DNA of 64,000 nucleotides, taken from Willaertia magna. Its lineage: Eukaryota > Heterolobosea > Eutetramitea > Acrasida > Naegleriidae. Shown here piece after piece: positions 50,020 to 59,920 of this stretch; the first letter of the stretch is position 1, and each line of letters begins with the position of its first letter. Location: NCBI GenBank assembly GCA_902984215.1, contig CADWAF010002770.1, forward strand, positions 62,001 through 126,000, written 5' to 3'. Under the pieces are notes generated by a model that saw only the letters and a list, made by a program, of their open reading frames with translations, had not been told where the DNA came from and ran no database searches. The position numbers were made by a program, and so were the translations under genes.

Positions 50020-51636
50020 ATGCCAAAACAACAAAAGAATAACAACCCTAACAATAATAAATCATCGGAAGAGAAAAGAAGAAGAAAGTCTTTAAACAAA
50101 ATGAATAATAATAATAAAAAACGTAAAAAACAACAACAATACTATAATAATTATAAAAATAGATCCAGAGCTTCATCTTCTTCAATCACTACCTCTGCAG
50201 ATATAATAAATGACAATACACCTTACGTTTCTATTTTTAAAGAACATTACTTACCACCTCCATCTTCTTCTTTAAATAATAATAATAATCAGTCAACCAA
50301 CAATAATAGTAATAATTTACAACAAAAGAATCTTCATGGATATTATTTTGATTCAGAACGTAATAGATATTTTCCAATACCAAAAAATGGATTAGAAAGA
50401 TCAATTAGTAAATTAGTAAATTTACCACCTCCATCTTCTTTAAAGATGTATTCTTCTTCTTTTTTAGAGAATAATAAAGTATCTTCTTTTAATAAAAATG
50501 TAATAAATAATAATAATACTTTAATAAATAGAAAGAAAAGTTTATTTACAACAAAATTAAAACAATCATTATTTACAAATATTAAAAAAGATTTTACATT
50601 TTGTAATTTAAAATATTATTTAAATGAAAATAACTTTAAACTATTAGAAGATGTTTCAAAAGAGAATTTACAAGTTTTTCATTTTGAAAATAAAATCTAT
50701 TCTAGTTCAACTCAAAATACAATGTTTATCTTGACAGAATTAAAAGAAGAAGAGATTAATAATATAGATGATGAAAAGAGGTTAAGTGTAAGGCAACAGA
50801 TAATGTTAAATTGTAGTACTAAAATAGCAAATTCAACAGTGATGGATATTAATGAAGATAATGTAAAGATATTAATTAGTGAGATGGGTGGGAATTATAA
50901 ATCTGGATCTTTAAATTTATTAACATTTAAATCACCATTTCATTTTAATACACAAAATATTTATAATGTAAATAAAAGAACGATATATTGTCATTCTATA
51001 AATAGAAATAATTTATGTTCAATAGGATTAACTAAAGGAGGTATAGTTTATAATTTAGAAAATAAGAAAATTATAAATTATTTAAATTCTAATTATTCAG
51101 ATATAATTGTACAAAAATGGATAAATGAAGATGAATTAATTTATTCTGATAGAAATAGTAATTTCTATTTATGGGATAAAAGAAATAAAAAAGAAGAATC
51201 ATTTAAAAATGAAAATGAATGGATTAATGACATTTGTATTTTAAATGATAATCAATGGATTGTAAAAAGTGTTTCAAAATCTCAAAATCAAATGAATATG
51301 TATTGTTATGATAAACGTAAATTAAATCAATCAATAATGACATATGAAATACCTAAAAATCAATTAGTTATGAAGAATTTATTACAAGATTGTAAATTAT
51401 TTATTTTAAATAATAAATGGTTAATGTTAGGTTCTGAAACCATTGATGAAAAGAGTATTTTACGTATTTGGGATATTTACAATGGAAAACTAGAATTATC
51501 TTTGACAAATGACAATGATTGGGAAGGACCAATAACAAATATAGCATCATTATCTACAGCAAATAATAATAATGAAATGTTATTTTTAGGGATGAATAAC
51601 GGTATAGCATATTCTACTCAACCACTTATTCTATAA
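50020..51636 (+). CDS. DCAF4-like WD-repeat protein
   Basis: Single exon, 538 residues. The N-terminal 100 residues are Asn/Lys/Ser-rich low complexity with basic clusters suggesting nuclear import. At about residues 105-121 the motif HGYYFDSERNRYFPIPKNG matches the diagnostic G-x-Y-F/Y-D-x-x-R/K-N-R-Y-F block of DCAF4 (WDR21). Degenerate WD repeats follow, for example ELIYSDRNSNFYLWDKRNK and ILRIWDIYNGKLELSL near the end. DCAF4 proteins are substrate receptors of the CUL4-DDB1 ubiquitin ligase. The propeller is divergent, with several blades lacking a clear WD pair. It converges with the following gene (16 bp between stops). Confidence 0.75.
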   Translation: MPKQQKNNNPNNNKSSEEKRRRKSLNKMNNNNKKRKKQQQYYNNYKNRSRASSSSITTSADIINDNTPYVSIFKEHYLPPPSSSLNNNNNQSTNNNSNNLQQKNLHGYYFDSERNRYFPIPKNGLERSISKLVNLPPPSSLKMYSSSFLENNKVSSFNKNVINNNNTLINRKKSLFTTKLKQSLFTNIKKDFTFCNLKYYLNENNFKLLEDVSKENLQVFHFENKIYSSSTQNTMFILTELKEEEINNIDDEKRLSVRQQIMLNCSTKIANSTVMDINEDNVKILISEMGGNYKSGSLNLLTFKSPFHFNTQNIYNVNKRTIYCHSINRNNLCSIGLTKGGIVYNLENKKIINYLNSNYSDIIVQKWINEDELIYSDRNSNFYLWDKRNKKEESFKNENEWINDICILNDNQWIVKSVSKSQNQMNMYCYDKRKLNQSIMTYEIPKNQLVMKNLLQDCKLFILNNKWLMLGSETIDEKSILRIWDIYNGKLELSLTNDNDWEGPITNIASLSTANNNNEMLFLGMNNGIAYSTQPLIL

Positions 51637-51652
51637 ATTTATTGTTACAAAA

Positions 51653-54166
51653 TTATAATAAATATGGATGTTTAAAATAACAATTAATAGTTGTATCAAA
51701 TAAATAATTTGGTTGTAAATTTTCTTCTAATGGATATCTTAAATGTTTCATCCAAAATAATCTATCATAACATTTTAATAATTCCCAATCTAATGGTCTT
51801 TGTAATGAAAATGTATTATTATGTGAAACTAATTGATGGATAAACTCATCCAATTCATTATGTGTTTTAAATTCTTTAATATTATTATAATCATCATTAA
51901 TAAATTCTAATGTTGAATATCCATATTTTCTTATATTACTAAATAATCTTCTCATTGATGGATTATCTTCTAAATTTAATTTAATATTTAAACAATTTAA
52001 TAATTCAAATACAAAATCAAAATTAGTGGCACCTGTAAATTTTAAATTTTCATTTTGTTGTTTTTGTAATTGTTTCATTAATAAATTTAATCGATGTTCA
52101 ATTAATGATTGTTGTTGTTGTTGTAATGGCTGAGAGGATGTTGTATTATTTAGTTGTGATGAAGAAACAGAAGAAGCAATTCCTTCTTCTTCACAACCAG
52201 ATGGTTGTTTAAAATACCTTGTTGTATTCCATTCAATAATAAAATTACATAAATTCATTAAAACTTCTTCAACATTAGTTTCAACATGTAATACTCCAAC
52301 ATCAACTGTCAACTGTTCAAATGGTTCAATGACTTTTGTAGGTATAATTAAATTACTTTCATCCCAACACAACAACCATGATCCAATTAATATTCCACAT
52401 TTAAACTTTTCAATAAATTTAGTTGTAAATAAATTTTCCTTAATTGGTGATAAAATCTCCTTTAATGAAATAAAGTCTAATAAATTATTATCTAATAAAA
52501 CTAATTTAACTGAAAGATATCCTTCTAATGGATTATTCTTATGTAGTAACATTGCTTTAATAGATTCTAATTTCTCTTGTTGATAATTATTATTTTGTGT
52601 AAAGTAAGGTAAAGAATTAAAGGTTTCAATATTATCCATTTCCATCAAATAATAACTAATACCATTTTGATAAATTAAACTATTTGGTATCATTTCTTCT
52701 TCTTCTTCTTCTTTTTCATTATTATTATCAAATGAATGATGATGAGAATTACAATAATGATTTGAATGTTTTAATTGAATAGATTCAATATATTCTAATT
52801 TTAATTGTTTTAATTCTTCATCTAATTCATTTTCAACACTAAATCTTTTATATAAATCATTTAATTCTTCTTCTTTAATTTTATTTGTAGTACTGTTGTT
52901 GTTATTCACACTTCCACTTCTTTTATTTCTAAAAGAACCAATCTTTTTAAATAAACTTTTAGATTTTGATAATAAAGTATTCTCTTCTTGTTGTTGTTGT
53001 AAAACATTTTCTTCAATTGTTTTATTTAAAATTGGTGAATTTATATGATTTTGTTTATGTTCTTGTAATAAATCACCTAATGAATTCTTTCTTCCTAATA
53101 ATGATCTATTTTCATCATTATAATCATTTAAATGTCTAGGAGATTTAAGTGATAAATTACTATTACTTGTATTATTAATACTTGTATTATTACTTAGTGA
53201 AGTATTACTATTGTTATTGCTAGCCTCAAAAGAGGTTGTTTTCTTTCCGAAAATGGAACGAGGTGATTTTTTACTATCCCTAGCGGAGAGGGAAGGTGAA
53301 GAGGGGGAGATGGAGCCTTGTTGAAGGTTTAAGGCTGGTACTTTACGAAAGTTGGATAATGTTTTTTTAAGTTTGCTTGTAGCTGATGAAGAAGAGGTAT
53401 TATTACTATTGTTATTACTTGTTGTTGTTGAGGGAGATTGGTTATTGTTATTAACAAAAACGTTTGGGGAATGAGGGGTATTGGTATTAGATGATGAATT
53501 TGAAATGTTATCTAAATTGAAAAGTTCAGGAGTTGTTAAATCATTTAAGGAACAACTTCTACGTTTTAGTCTTCTAGGACTACAAAAACTAGAAGTTATA
53601 ATAATTTCTTCTAAATTTTCATTTTGAATCTTTTCTTCTTGAATAACATCTTTTGAAGAAAGTATAGAAAGAACATTTTTCTTCTCAGAACTTGTAGTTA
53701 GAGCTTGAGTTTGTTCATTATTATTACTACTACTACCATTATTATTATTATTCATTACTGGACTCTTATTATTTGTTAAATTACTATTGTTATTAGTAAC
53801 ATTATTATTATTCATACTTATTCCAGTTATATTGTTAACATTATTCGGTGTTATATTTAAGCTTACAGCCTTTTGCGTTAAATTTTCATAAATTTGAAAC
53901 ATTTTGGATGTAGTTCTCCAATCTGGATCTAAATAAGTTTGTTTTAATTGATCAACATTTCCTAAAGGTTCAGAAATAAAATCAAGAATAGAATCTGATA
54001 TAACTGTGGAATAATTATGATTTTGAAGGAAATATTGGATTTTTGTTTTTATAATAATTGTGTTAATGTCAACATATTGTTCTAAATTATTTGTTGAGTT
54101 ATTATCATTGTTCGCTAGGGATTCAATACTTTCAACTAACAGGTCAGAGGATGAAGCATTACCCAT
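51653..54166 (-). CDS. Large low-complexity protein, likely N-myristoylated
   Basis: Single exon, 837 residues. It begins MGNASSS, a good N-myristoylation site (Gly2, Ser6). Residues 20-90 form one small ordered block. About 90-400 are Asn/Ser-rich tracts coded by AAC/AAT runs, with Arg/Ser-rich patches (RRLKRRSCS, SPRSIFGKK) that could be phosphosites. The ordered C-terminal ~300 residues contain KCGILIGSWLLCWDESNLII, which loosely recalls an LRAT/NlpC-like fold. The later ATNFDFVFELLNCL has Phe where such folds place Cys, so catalysis is doubtful. No family is recognised with confidence. A membrane-associated signalling or scaffold role is only inference. Confidence 0.6.
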   Translation of the reverse strand: MGNASSSDLLVESIESLANNDNNSTNNLEQYVDINTIIIKTKIQYFLQNHNYSTVISDSILDFISEPLGNVDQLKQTYLDPDWRTTSKMFQIYENLTQKAVSLNITPNNVNNITGISMNNNNVTNNNSNLTNNKSPVMNNNNNGSSSNNNEQTQALTTSSEKKNVLSILSSKDVIQEEKIQNENLEEIIITSSFCSPRRLKRRSCSLNDLTTPELFNLDNISNSSSNTNTPHSPNVFVNNNNQSPSTTTSNNNSNNTSSSSATSKLKKTLSNFRKVPALNLQQGSISPSSPSLSARDSKKSPRSIFGKKTTSFEASNNNSNTSLSNNTSINNTSNSNLSLKSPRHLNDYNDENRSLLGRKNSLGDLLQEHKQNHINSPILNKTIEENVLQQQQEENTLLSKSKSLFKKIGSFRNKRSGSVNNNNSTTNKIKEEELNDLYKRFSVENELDEELKQLKLEYIESIQLKHSNHYCNSHHHSFDNNNEKEEEEEEMIPNSLIYQNGISYYLMEMDNIETFNSLPYFTQNNNYQQEKLESIKAMLLHKNNPLEGYLSVKLVLLDNNLLDFISLKEILSPIKENLFTTKFIEKFKCGILIGSWLLCWDESNLIIPTKVIEPFEQLTVDVGVLHVETNVEEVLMNLCNFIIEWNTTRYFKQPSGCEEEGIASSVSSSQLNNTTSSQPLQQQQQSLIEHRLNLLMKQLQKQQNENLKFTGATNFDFVFELLNCLNIKLNLEDNPSMRRLFSNIRKYGYSTLEFINDDYNNIKEFKTHNELDEFIHQLVSHNNTFSLQRPLDWELLKCYDRLFWMKHLRYPLEENLQPNYLFDTTINCYFKHPYLL

Positions 54167-54466
54167 TATTTAAATATGCTTTTTTATCCAAATGGTTTTT
54201 TATTTTTTTTAAAATTGTTGTTTGATGACAAGAGAAGTTTGATGAGTGATATTCATCTATTTTAATCAACAATACTTGCCACCAAAACATGTACAAAATC
54301 TGAAATTGGTTTTTTGTAAGAAATTGTACATTCCAACTTAAAAGAACTAAAACTACTACAACATAAACTTTACAAGTATGCAAGTTACTTGAAATACTAA
54401 TCTACAATGTCAACATCCATTATATCATCTCCTGTCTTTACTGAAACGTGATAATCATAAACAAAA
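54167..54466. other. Intergenic region between two minus-strand genes
   Basis: Exactly 300 bp, mixed composition, with the promoter of the 837-residue gene and the 3' region of the GT49 gene. No gene or RNA was recognised. Confidence 0.5.
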
Positions 54467-57004
54467 TTAATTTCCAAATAATATTTCATGATTCTCCCTT
54501 TTGAAAGTTGACACTCTCTTAAATCCATACCAATATAATAACTTTTTATAAAACATTCTTAATAACATTTTTAATTTTCTATCAACCCTTGATTTATATT
54601 CTTCTTCTTTTTCTTTCTTCCAATTTCCAGAAGGATGATATTGATGTACAATAAAATGTTTTGGTAAAACAAAATAATTAAAATAACGTAATGCTAAATG
54701 AATGTGATAAACAACTTTATCATTTCCATAATAAATAAAATCTTCATCATAAAAGGAAAGATAAGCTAAATTACCAATAATATAAGGTTCAAATGGATAA
54801 TAAGATTTAATCCGATATGATTTTGGATTTTTTGTTAAACTACTTTCAATATATTTTGGATAATCTACATTATGATGTGCTTCAGGTACTTTATCTTGTA
54901 AAATTGGTGAAATAGTTCCTCTTTTAATATTATTTAATAATTCTTTAAAGTTATTTGGTAATTTTTGTAAACTTTTTGATGCCTCAAATGCAGGAATTAC
55001 AAAAACAATCTTTTCATTTTCTAAAAATTCGGAAATTGACATTCTATTATTAATTTTTAAACGTTTCCAATATTCAGTTTCATCTTTAAATAATTCTAAT
55101 TTATCTTTCACTAAATCTTTTGTATTTCTAACATAATTTTTAAAAAAGTCAACTGCCAACTTTTCAGAAACAACAAAATCAGCATCTAACATCATTACCC
55201 ATTTAGTTTTAGTTAATAATAAAGCTTCATTCCTTAAAATATTAATTGGATAATCAGTTCCTAATTTCCTTAAATTTTCATTTAAATTCATTGGATCCAC
55301 ATCTAACGAATTACGTTGAAATTGATTTACTAAACATTTGACAGTTAAAAATGATTGATATCTTTTAATAAATTGAAATAATTCATTATTATTTATACAA
55401 TCATCTTTTTCTTTTGCATTAAACACAATTACAACGTAAATATCTAAATTATTATTATTATTTACAATTAACTTTATTCTATCCATAAAATTATTTAATA
55501 AATAAATCCTATCTAATGAACTATGTAAAGAAAAAGTAAAACCATTATCAGTTAATAATTCACTACTATTCTTAGAATCATGAGATTGTAAATATTCTAT
55601 AATATAAGGTGGTGGTAACATGTAGATTGGTGGACCAATCTTTTTCTTTTTATTATTTAATTTATATTGTTGTAAAATATTTTGTAAAAGAAAATTTGTC
55701 ATTTCTTTTCTAACATTTATAAAATGAAAAGAAATTTCATAAGAATAATTATTATAATATTCTTCTAAATAATTTGCTAAATATAACCATAATTTTTTAC
55801 AATCTAGAATTTCATTTTCCTGTAAATTTTCTAAAGACATAAAAAACCATAAAACATTTGGTAATTTTTTAAATTCATCTTTAAATGTCACATCATTGAA
55901 AGGTGAAAATAAATAATGTTGATTTTCCCACTCTTTTTGTAAACCAAATCCTCTAAATTTAAAAACTTCAGAATATAAATTTGGATAACGATGTGACCAT
56001 AATAGGTTATTACTAGTTTGTAAATTATTATCTTCAAATAAATGTTTTTCAAATTTATAATTTACAAAATGATTTCTATCTAAAGGACTATCATAAACGT
56101 GAGTTATAAATAAACTATTTAAATAAAAATTATTTTGTAAAGTTTGTTGTGGGTTTGTTAAATTATTTAAAATAAATTCATCAATTCTTAATTTTTTGTA
56201 AATTACATTATATTTACCATCACTGTTGTTTTCACCAATTTCTAAATTTGGTGTTAAAATTAAATTATTATTTGTAAAGATTGTAAAACCGGGATCTAAG
56301 ATTGTTAAATATTTTGTATAATTTATTTTTTGTGATAAAATATATTTTATTCCAAAACTAGTTAATAAAAATAAATTATTTTTATCAAAATTTATAATTT
56401 TAATATTTTCATTGTCATCTATTTCATTAAAAGATTGACAAGTGACAATTAATAATTGTAATTTCATTTTCTTTAAAATATCTAATTTATTTAAATATTC
56501 TTTTTTTAACCAATCAAATTGATTTTCATTTTCAATAATATATAAAATTACTAAATTATATTTATTTTCTAAATTTATTTTATTATTTATTTTCTTATTT
56601 TCTAAATTTTCATTATTTTCTAAAATAAATTTATTAATTTCATCTTTTGTAATAATTTCATCAATTACATTATCATCATTAATTTTTAAATTATTTGTTA
56701 AATGATCAATTTCTGGGTCAATTGTATTTTTCCATTCAACATTTGGTGAATTTTTAAATTCTTTGTAAAAAATAAAAAATATAAATAAATGAATTAAAAT
56801 TAAGAAAATTAAAATCCACTTTTTATTTTTAATTGTTTTTTTATCTGTTGTTTGATTATTATTATATTTTTGAGTGATTGGAAGGTTATCACTTTTTTTA
56901 ATTGTCGGGGAAGAAGTAGTTATAGAAGGAGATAAATATTCTTCATCTTCCAAACGATTAGATAATTGTTTGTTTTGTCTGGAATAGGGTTGTTGTCTAT
57001 GCAT
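54467..57004 (-). CDS. LARGE-type GT49 glycosyltransferase, type II membrane protein
   Basis: Single exon, 845 residues. The cytosolic tail is about 62 residues, then a transmembrane anchor (WILIFLILIHLFIFFIFY, about 64-81) and an Asn/Lys-rich stem. The C-terminal domain shows GT49 features: DYPINILRNEALLLTKTKWV, MMLDADFVVSEKL with the DxD metal site (about residue 610), VFVIPAFEASKS, YPFEPYIIGN, YGNDKVVYHIHLALRYFNYF and HQYHPSGNWKK. These match LARGE and B4GAT1, which add xylose/glucuronic-type sugars in the Golgi. The N-terminal half (about 150-480) may be a second, degenerate transferase domain. Heavily Asn-rich codon use is typical of the window. GT49 is secure; the sugar donor is inferred. 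Confidence 0.85.
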   Translation of the reverse strand: MHRQQPYSRQNKQLSNRLEDEEYLSPSITTSSPTIKKSDNLPITQKYNNNQTTDKKTIKNKKWILIFLILIHLFIFFIFYKEFKNSPNVEWKNTIDPEIDHLTNNLKINDDNVIDEIITKDEINKFILENNENLENKKINNKINLENKYNLVILYIIENENQFDWLKKEYLNKLDILKKMKLQLLIVTCQSFNEIDDNENIKIINFDKNNLFLLTSFGIKYILSQKINYTKYLTILDPGFTIFTNNNLILTPNLEIGENNSDGKYNVIYKKLRIDEFILNNLTNPQQTLQNNFYLNSLFITHVYDSPLDRNHFVNYKFEKHLFEDNNLQTSNNLLWSHRYPNLYSEVFKFRGFGLQKEWENQHYLFSPFNDVTFKDEFKKLPNVLWFFMSLENLQENEILDCKKLWLYLANYLEEYYNNYSYEISFHFINVRKEMTNFLLQNILQQYKLNNKKKKIGPPIYMLPPPYIIEYLQSHDSKNSSELLTDNGFTFSLHSSLDRIYLLNNFMDRIKLIVNNNNNLDIYVVIVFNAKEKDDCINNNELFQFIKRYQSFLTVKCLVNQFQRNSLDVDPMNLNENLRKLGTDYPINILRNEALLLTKTKWVMMLDADFVVSEKLAVDFFKNYVRNTKDLVKDKLELFKDETEYWKRLKINNRMSISEFLENEKIVFVIPAFEASKSLQKLPNNFKELLNNIKRGTISPILQDKVPEAHHNVDYPKYIESSLTKNPKSYRIKSYYPFEPYIIGNLAYLSFYDEDFIYYGNDKVVYHIHLALRYFNYFVLPKHFIVHQYHPSGNWKKEKEEEYKSRVDRKLKMLLRMFYKKLLYWYGFKRVSTFKRENHEILFGN

Positions 57005-57093
57005 TTATTTTTTATTTTTTAAATTAAAATTAATTTTTTAAATTTTTAAAATGGCTTTTGATAGTTCTCTATGAAAAGTCTAAAGATTTAAAA

Positions 57094-57675
57094 ATGCCAA
57101 ACTTGTACCATCAACTTGCCGGAATGACAAAGGCTTCTACACCGCCAATAGAGAAAAAGAAGTATTCGAGTCATCAAACTAGTACTATATTAACAAAGAG
57201 CAATGCATTCATGTTTATGGATGTACCTAAAACTATTGAAATAAATGAAGATGATGAAGATTCCGATGACGAAATATATGAAACTCAAACATCAACAACA
57301 GAACCAAAGAAATCTGTAATGTTTGATTTAAATTCATCATCAAATACTCTAAACACAAATACGTTATTTGATAGAGAAAGATACATTCAAAAAGTTAAAC
57401 AATATAATAGACCTATAAATGATATGCCTAAAGCTTTATTAAAACAACCCAAACAAACAGAAGAAGACTTAATACCAGAATATATAATGCCATCTTATTT
57501 GAGTGGAAATTATTCAAAAAGAAAGTTAGAAGGAGAGATAATATCCAATACAAATACCTATTTAATGGACAATAGATTATCTGAAAGAGAACAAACTAAA
57601 AAGAAGAGGAAACAACCAACACCAGATATTTATCAACCTAAGAAGTCGTTTCTTCAAAGTCTTTTCTCACTATAA
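57094..57675 (+). CDS. Hypothetical 193-residue basic, disordered protein
   Basis: Single exon. The open frame begins at a TTG (57058), but the first ATG in frame is at 57094 after AAAA. The protein is predicted mostly disordered, with an acidic patch (NEDDEDSDDEIYE), Ser/Thr/Asn linkers and a C-terminal basic cluster (EQTKKKRKQPTP) that looks like a nuclear localisation signal. RERYIQKVKQYNRPIND suggests one helix. It resembles small nuclear or splicing-associated proteins in composition only. No family recognised. Confidence 0.55.
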   Translation: MPNLYHQLAGMTKASTPPIEKKKYSSHQTSTILTKSNAFMFMDVPKTIEINEDDEDSDDEIYETQTSTTEPKKSVMFDLNSSSNTLNTNTLFDRERYIQKVKQYNRPINDMPKALLKQPKQTEEDLIPEYIMPSYLSGNYSKRKLEGEIISNTNTYLMDNRLSEREQTKKKRKQPTPDIYQPKKSFLQSLFSL

Positions 57676-57849
57676 ATGTTATTACGCATTAAGGCTGTTA
57701 ATTGTACATTTAGAATAAATTGTTAAATTTAACAGATAAACAACAAGTGTTGATGAATACAAAGTTTCAGTGAAAGATGGTTAGAGTAATGTAATCTAAG
57801 TAATGGAGGTTTATTGGATAAATTACTGTTTGTAACCTGTGTTTGTACC

Positions 57850-58086
57850 TTAATCTGAAGCTTGCATGATTTGAATACCAGTCCAAATTGCCCATAACCA
57901 ACCAATACAACATGATGCTAAAATGAATTGTAAAACACCAACGATGATTGCGGATTGAGACTTTTCCTTTTCTTCAGTCATAATACCAGCTAAGATTGTA
58001 CCAATACCTGGGAAAAGAATGTTAACGATAAGAATGATTAAACCCATTCCTTTAACTTTAACAACGCTATCTTCAAGTAAACCCAT
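57850..58086 (-). CDS. Small two-helix membrane protein, tandem copy A (Stum/Spec3-like?)
   Basis: Single exon, 78 residues. Two hydrophobic segments, about 14-34 (LIILIVNILFPGIGTILAGI) and about 47-73 (IIVGVLQFILASCCIGWLWA), are joined by a charged loop. The PGIGT turn and the C-terminal GW-WAIWTG pattern recall Spec3/Stum membrane proteins, a tentative suggestion. It is a near-twin of copy B at 58346-58582; the first ~50 residues are identical, while the last 25 differ (ASCCIG versus TSCFIG, QASD versus KASE). It shares with copy B an upstream motif about 72 bp before the ATG. Confidence 0.7.
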   Translation of the reverse strand: MGLLEDSVVKVKGMGLIILIVNILFPGIGTILAGIMTEEKEKSQSAIIVGVLQFILASCCIGWLWAIWTGIQIMQASD

Positions 58087-58158
58087 TTTTTTTTTTTGAA
58101 CTTTAGATCAAGCTATAATGCTTGTTTTGTAGTTTTTCTTGCTACTCTACAGTACAAA

Positions 58159-58174
58159 AAGGCGGGGTGGGCTA
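58159..58174 (-). promoter_or_regulatory. Shared upstream element of copy A
   Basis: AAGGCGGGGTGGGCTA (plus-strand reading) lies 73 bp upstream of the copy A start. It recurs upstream of copy B with two differences while much of the surrounding DNA is unalike. A GC-rich island in such A/T DNA suggests a protein-binding site. Confidence 0.5.
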
Positions 58175-58345
58175 AAAAGTTCATGAACATTAAACAACGT
58201 TTGTAAACGGTTGGTTTATGCTAATTGGCTGTCTTTGAAGGCAAATAAGTTTCGAACATGTAAATTAGAGATAAAACATAGATAATATTGACAAGCAAAT
58301 TAATGTTAGGTATGTTTATTGGTTAGATTTATAGTTAATAATTAT

Positions 58346-58582
58346 TTATTCAGAAGCCTTCATAATCATAAATCCAGTGTAGATTGCCCATAACCATCCG
58401 ATGAAGCATGAAGTTAAAATGAATTGTAATACACCAACAATGATTGCGGATTGAGACTTTTCCTTTTCTTCAGTCATAATACCAGCTAAGATTGTACCAA
58501 TACCTGGGAAAAGAATGTTAACGATAAGAATGATTAAACCCATTCCTTTAACTTTAACAACGCTGTCTTCAAGTAAACCCAT
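58346..58582 (-). CDS. Small two-helix membrane protein, tandem copy B
   Basis: Single exon, 78 residues, same layout as copy A: charged start (GLLEDSVVKVKG), membrane segment, loop (MTEEKEKSQSA), second membrane segment. Nucleotide identity with copy A is almost complete over the 5' two thirds (58440-58582 versus 57944-58086, about two differences) but lower in the 3' third, so the pair is either recent or partly homogenised by gene conversion. Function unknown; a plasma-membrane or vesicle protein is likely from the two helices. Confidence 0.7.
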   Translation of the reverse strand: MGLLEDSVVKVKGMGLIILIVNILFPGIGTILAGIMTEEKEKSQSAIIVGVLQFILTSCFIGWLWAIYTGFMIMKASE

Positions 58583-58652
58583 TTTATCTTATGTATGTTT
58601 TTTTTTGTATATCTAACATCTACTGCTAAATACTTTTTTTTGTAGTGTTTGC

Positions 58653-58668
58653 AAGGCGGGATGAGCTA
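58653..58668 (-). promoter_or_regulatory. Shared upstream element of copy B
   Basis: AAGGCGGGATGAGCTA lies 71 bp upstream of the copy B start, at the same distance and orientation as the matching element of copy A (14 of 16 bases alike). Confidence 0.5.
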
Positions 58669-58832
58669 CAAAAAAACTTTTCATTGTAAGAAGCAGACTG
58701 CCATAATAATTGGTTTATTCAATACCCACCAATTATCTACTAGACAATATCTTTCAAGTTCCAATCCAATATTTCACAATAACAAAATTTATTTAGTCAT
58801 GCCTAATTCTCTTTTGGGATTAGTTAAATTCC

Positions 58833-59747
58833 TTAATTCAATTTTTTAGTAAGAACCAAATGGATAGGCCAAACTACCTTAACACTTTCTTCATAACCAA
58901 AGGCATTCTTTAAATCATTTAACAACTGATCTAACAATTCCTTACTCTTTTCTTCACCATTCTTTTTAGAGTAATCCTGAATACTAGACCAAGTTCCGAT
59001 ATAATTAATATATTGCTCTAAGGACATATCCACCTTATAATCAACAACAATTCTCTTGATATTATCTTTATATGGAATGTGAGGAATAGTTTCATACTTT
59101 TCATCCACTAACTTTCTTCTTTCACTCCAATAACCACCTTCCCAAATTGTTTTATAAAAATCATTCAATACCTTAGTTGCTTCTTCACCATTCTCCCCTT
59201 CAAAATGATTTAAGATATAGGTCCACGCAGCGAACACTCCATCTTTACTTAATAATTGATCAACTTGTTGGAAGAACCTTTCAAAATCAAACCAATGTAA
59301 GCTTTGAGCTACAACTATTAAATCAAATGTTAATTTTGGACTATTAGAGTTAATTTCAATATTTGCTGATAAATTCTGCTCATTATCTTTGACATGATTA
59401 TTAATAACATTAACTAATTCAACATCCGTTCCAACAATAAAGTCAACATTTTCTAAGTTTAATTGTTTTGCTTGTTGAATTTGATTTTTACTTGGATCTA
59501 TTCCGATGCAGTATTTGCAAAGTTTATTAATCTCTTTTGTTGCTTGACCACTTCCACAACCAACATCAAGTGCAATAATTGATTCTTTGTTAGTTTTAAT
59601 ATTTGAAAAAATAGTTTGGAATAATTCAATAGGATAGGTAGGTCTGAATTGAGCATACTTATTAGTGTGTTCTTTTCCAACAAATAGTTCGGTCATTGTT
59701 GTTGCTTTGTTGAAAAGTGGTGAGATAATTTTTTGTGATTTGAACAT
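58833..59747 (-). CDS. Class I SAM-dependent methyltransferase (TMT1/UbiE-like)
   Basis: Single exon, 304 residues. The start region HTNKYAQFRPTYPIELFQTI is typical of the yeast TMT1/CRG1-like group. The SAM-binding loop ALDVGCGSGQATKEI is at about residues 57-70, followed by CIGIDPSKNQIQQAK (motif I acid end) and DLIVVAQSLHWFDFERFFQQ (motif II). The C-terminal half carries the variable acceptor-binding helices (GGYWSERRKLVDEKYETIPH). Relatives methylate small acids such as trans-aconitate or lipid-like drugs. An N-terminal stretch of about 15 residues is basic and could target an organelle. Substrate unknown. It is divergent from FtsY. Confidence 0.85.
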   Translation of the reverse strand: MFKSQKIISPLFNKATTMTELFVGKEHTNKYAQFRPTYPIELFQTIFSNIKTNKESIIALDVGCGSGQATKEINKLCKYCIGIDPSKNQIQQAKQLNLENVDFIVGTDVELVNVINNHVKDNEQNLSANIEINSNSPKLTFDLIVVAQSLHWFDFERFFQQVDQLLSKDGVFAAWTYILNHFEGENGEEATKVLNDFYKTIWEGGYWSERRKLVDEKYETIPHIPYKDNIKRIVVDYKVDMSLEQYINYIGTWSSIQDYSKKNGEEKSKELLDQLLNDLKNAFGYEESVKVVWPIHLVLTKKLN

Positions 59748-59920
59748 TTTGTTTTCGTAAATTTCAGAAAATTAAATTAATTAATGACTTGTTTTTGAAA
59801 AACTGGACTTCCATTTGTTTTGATTTGCTATGAAAATTAATTAATCTATGTATTTGATTTATTTATAAATCAACAATTTATTTTTTAATATTTTACAAAG
59901 TTTTTATTTTTACAAAAAAA

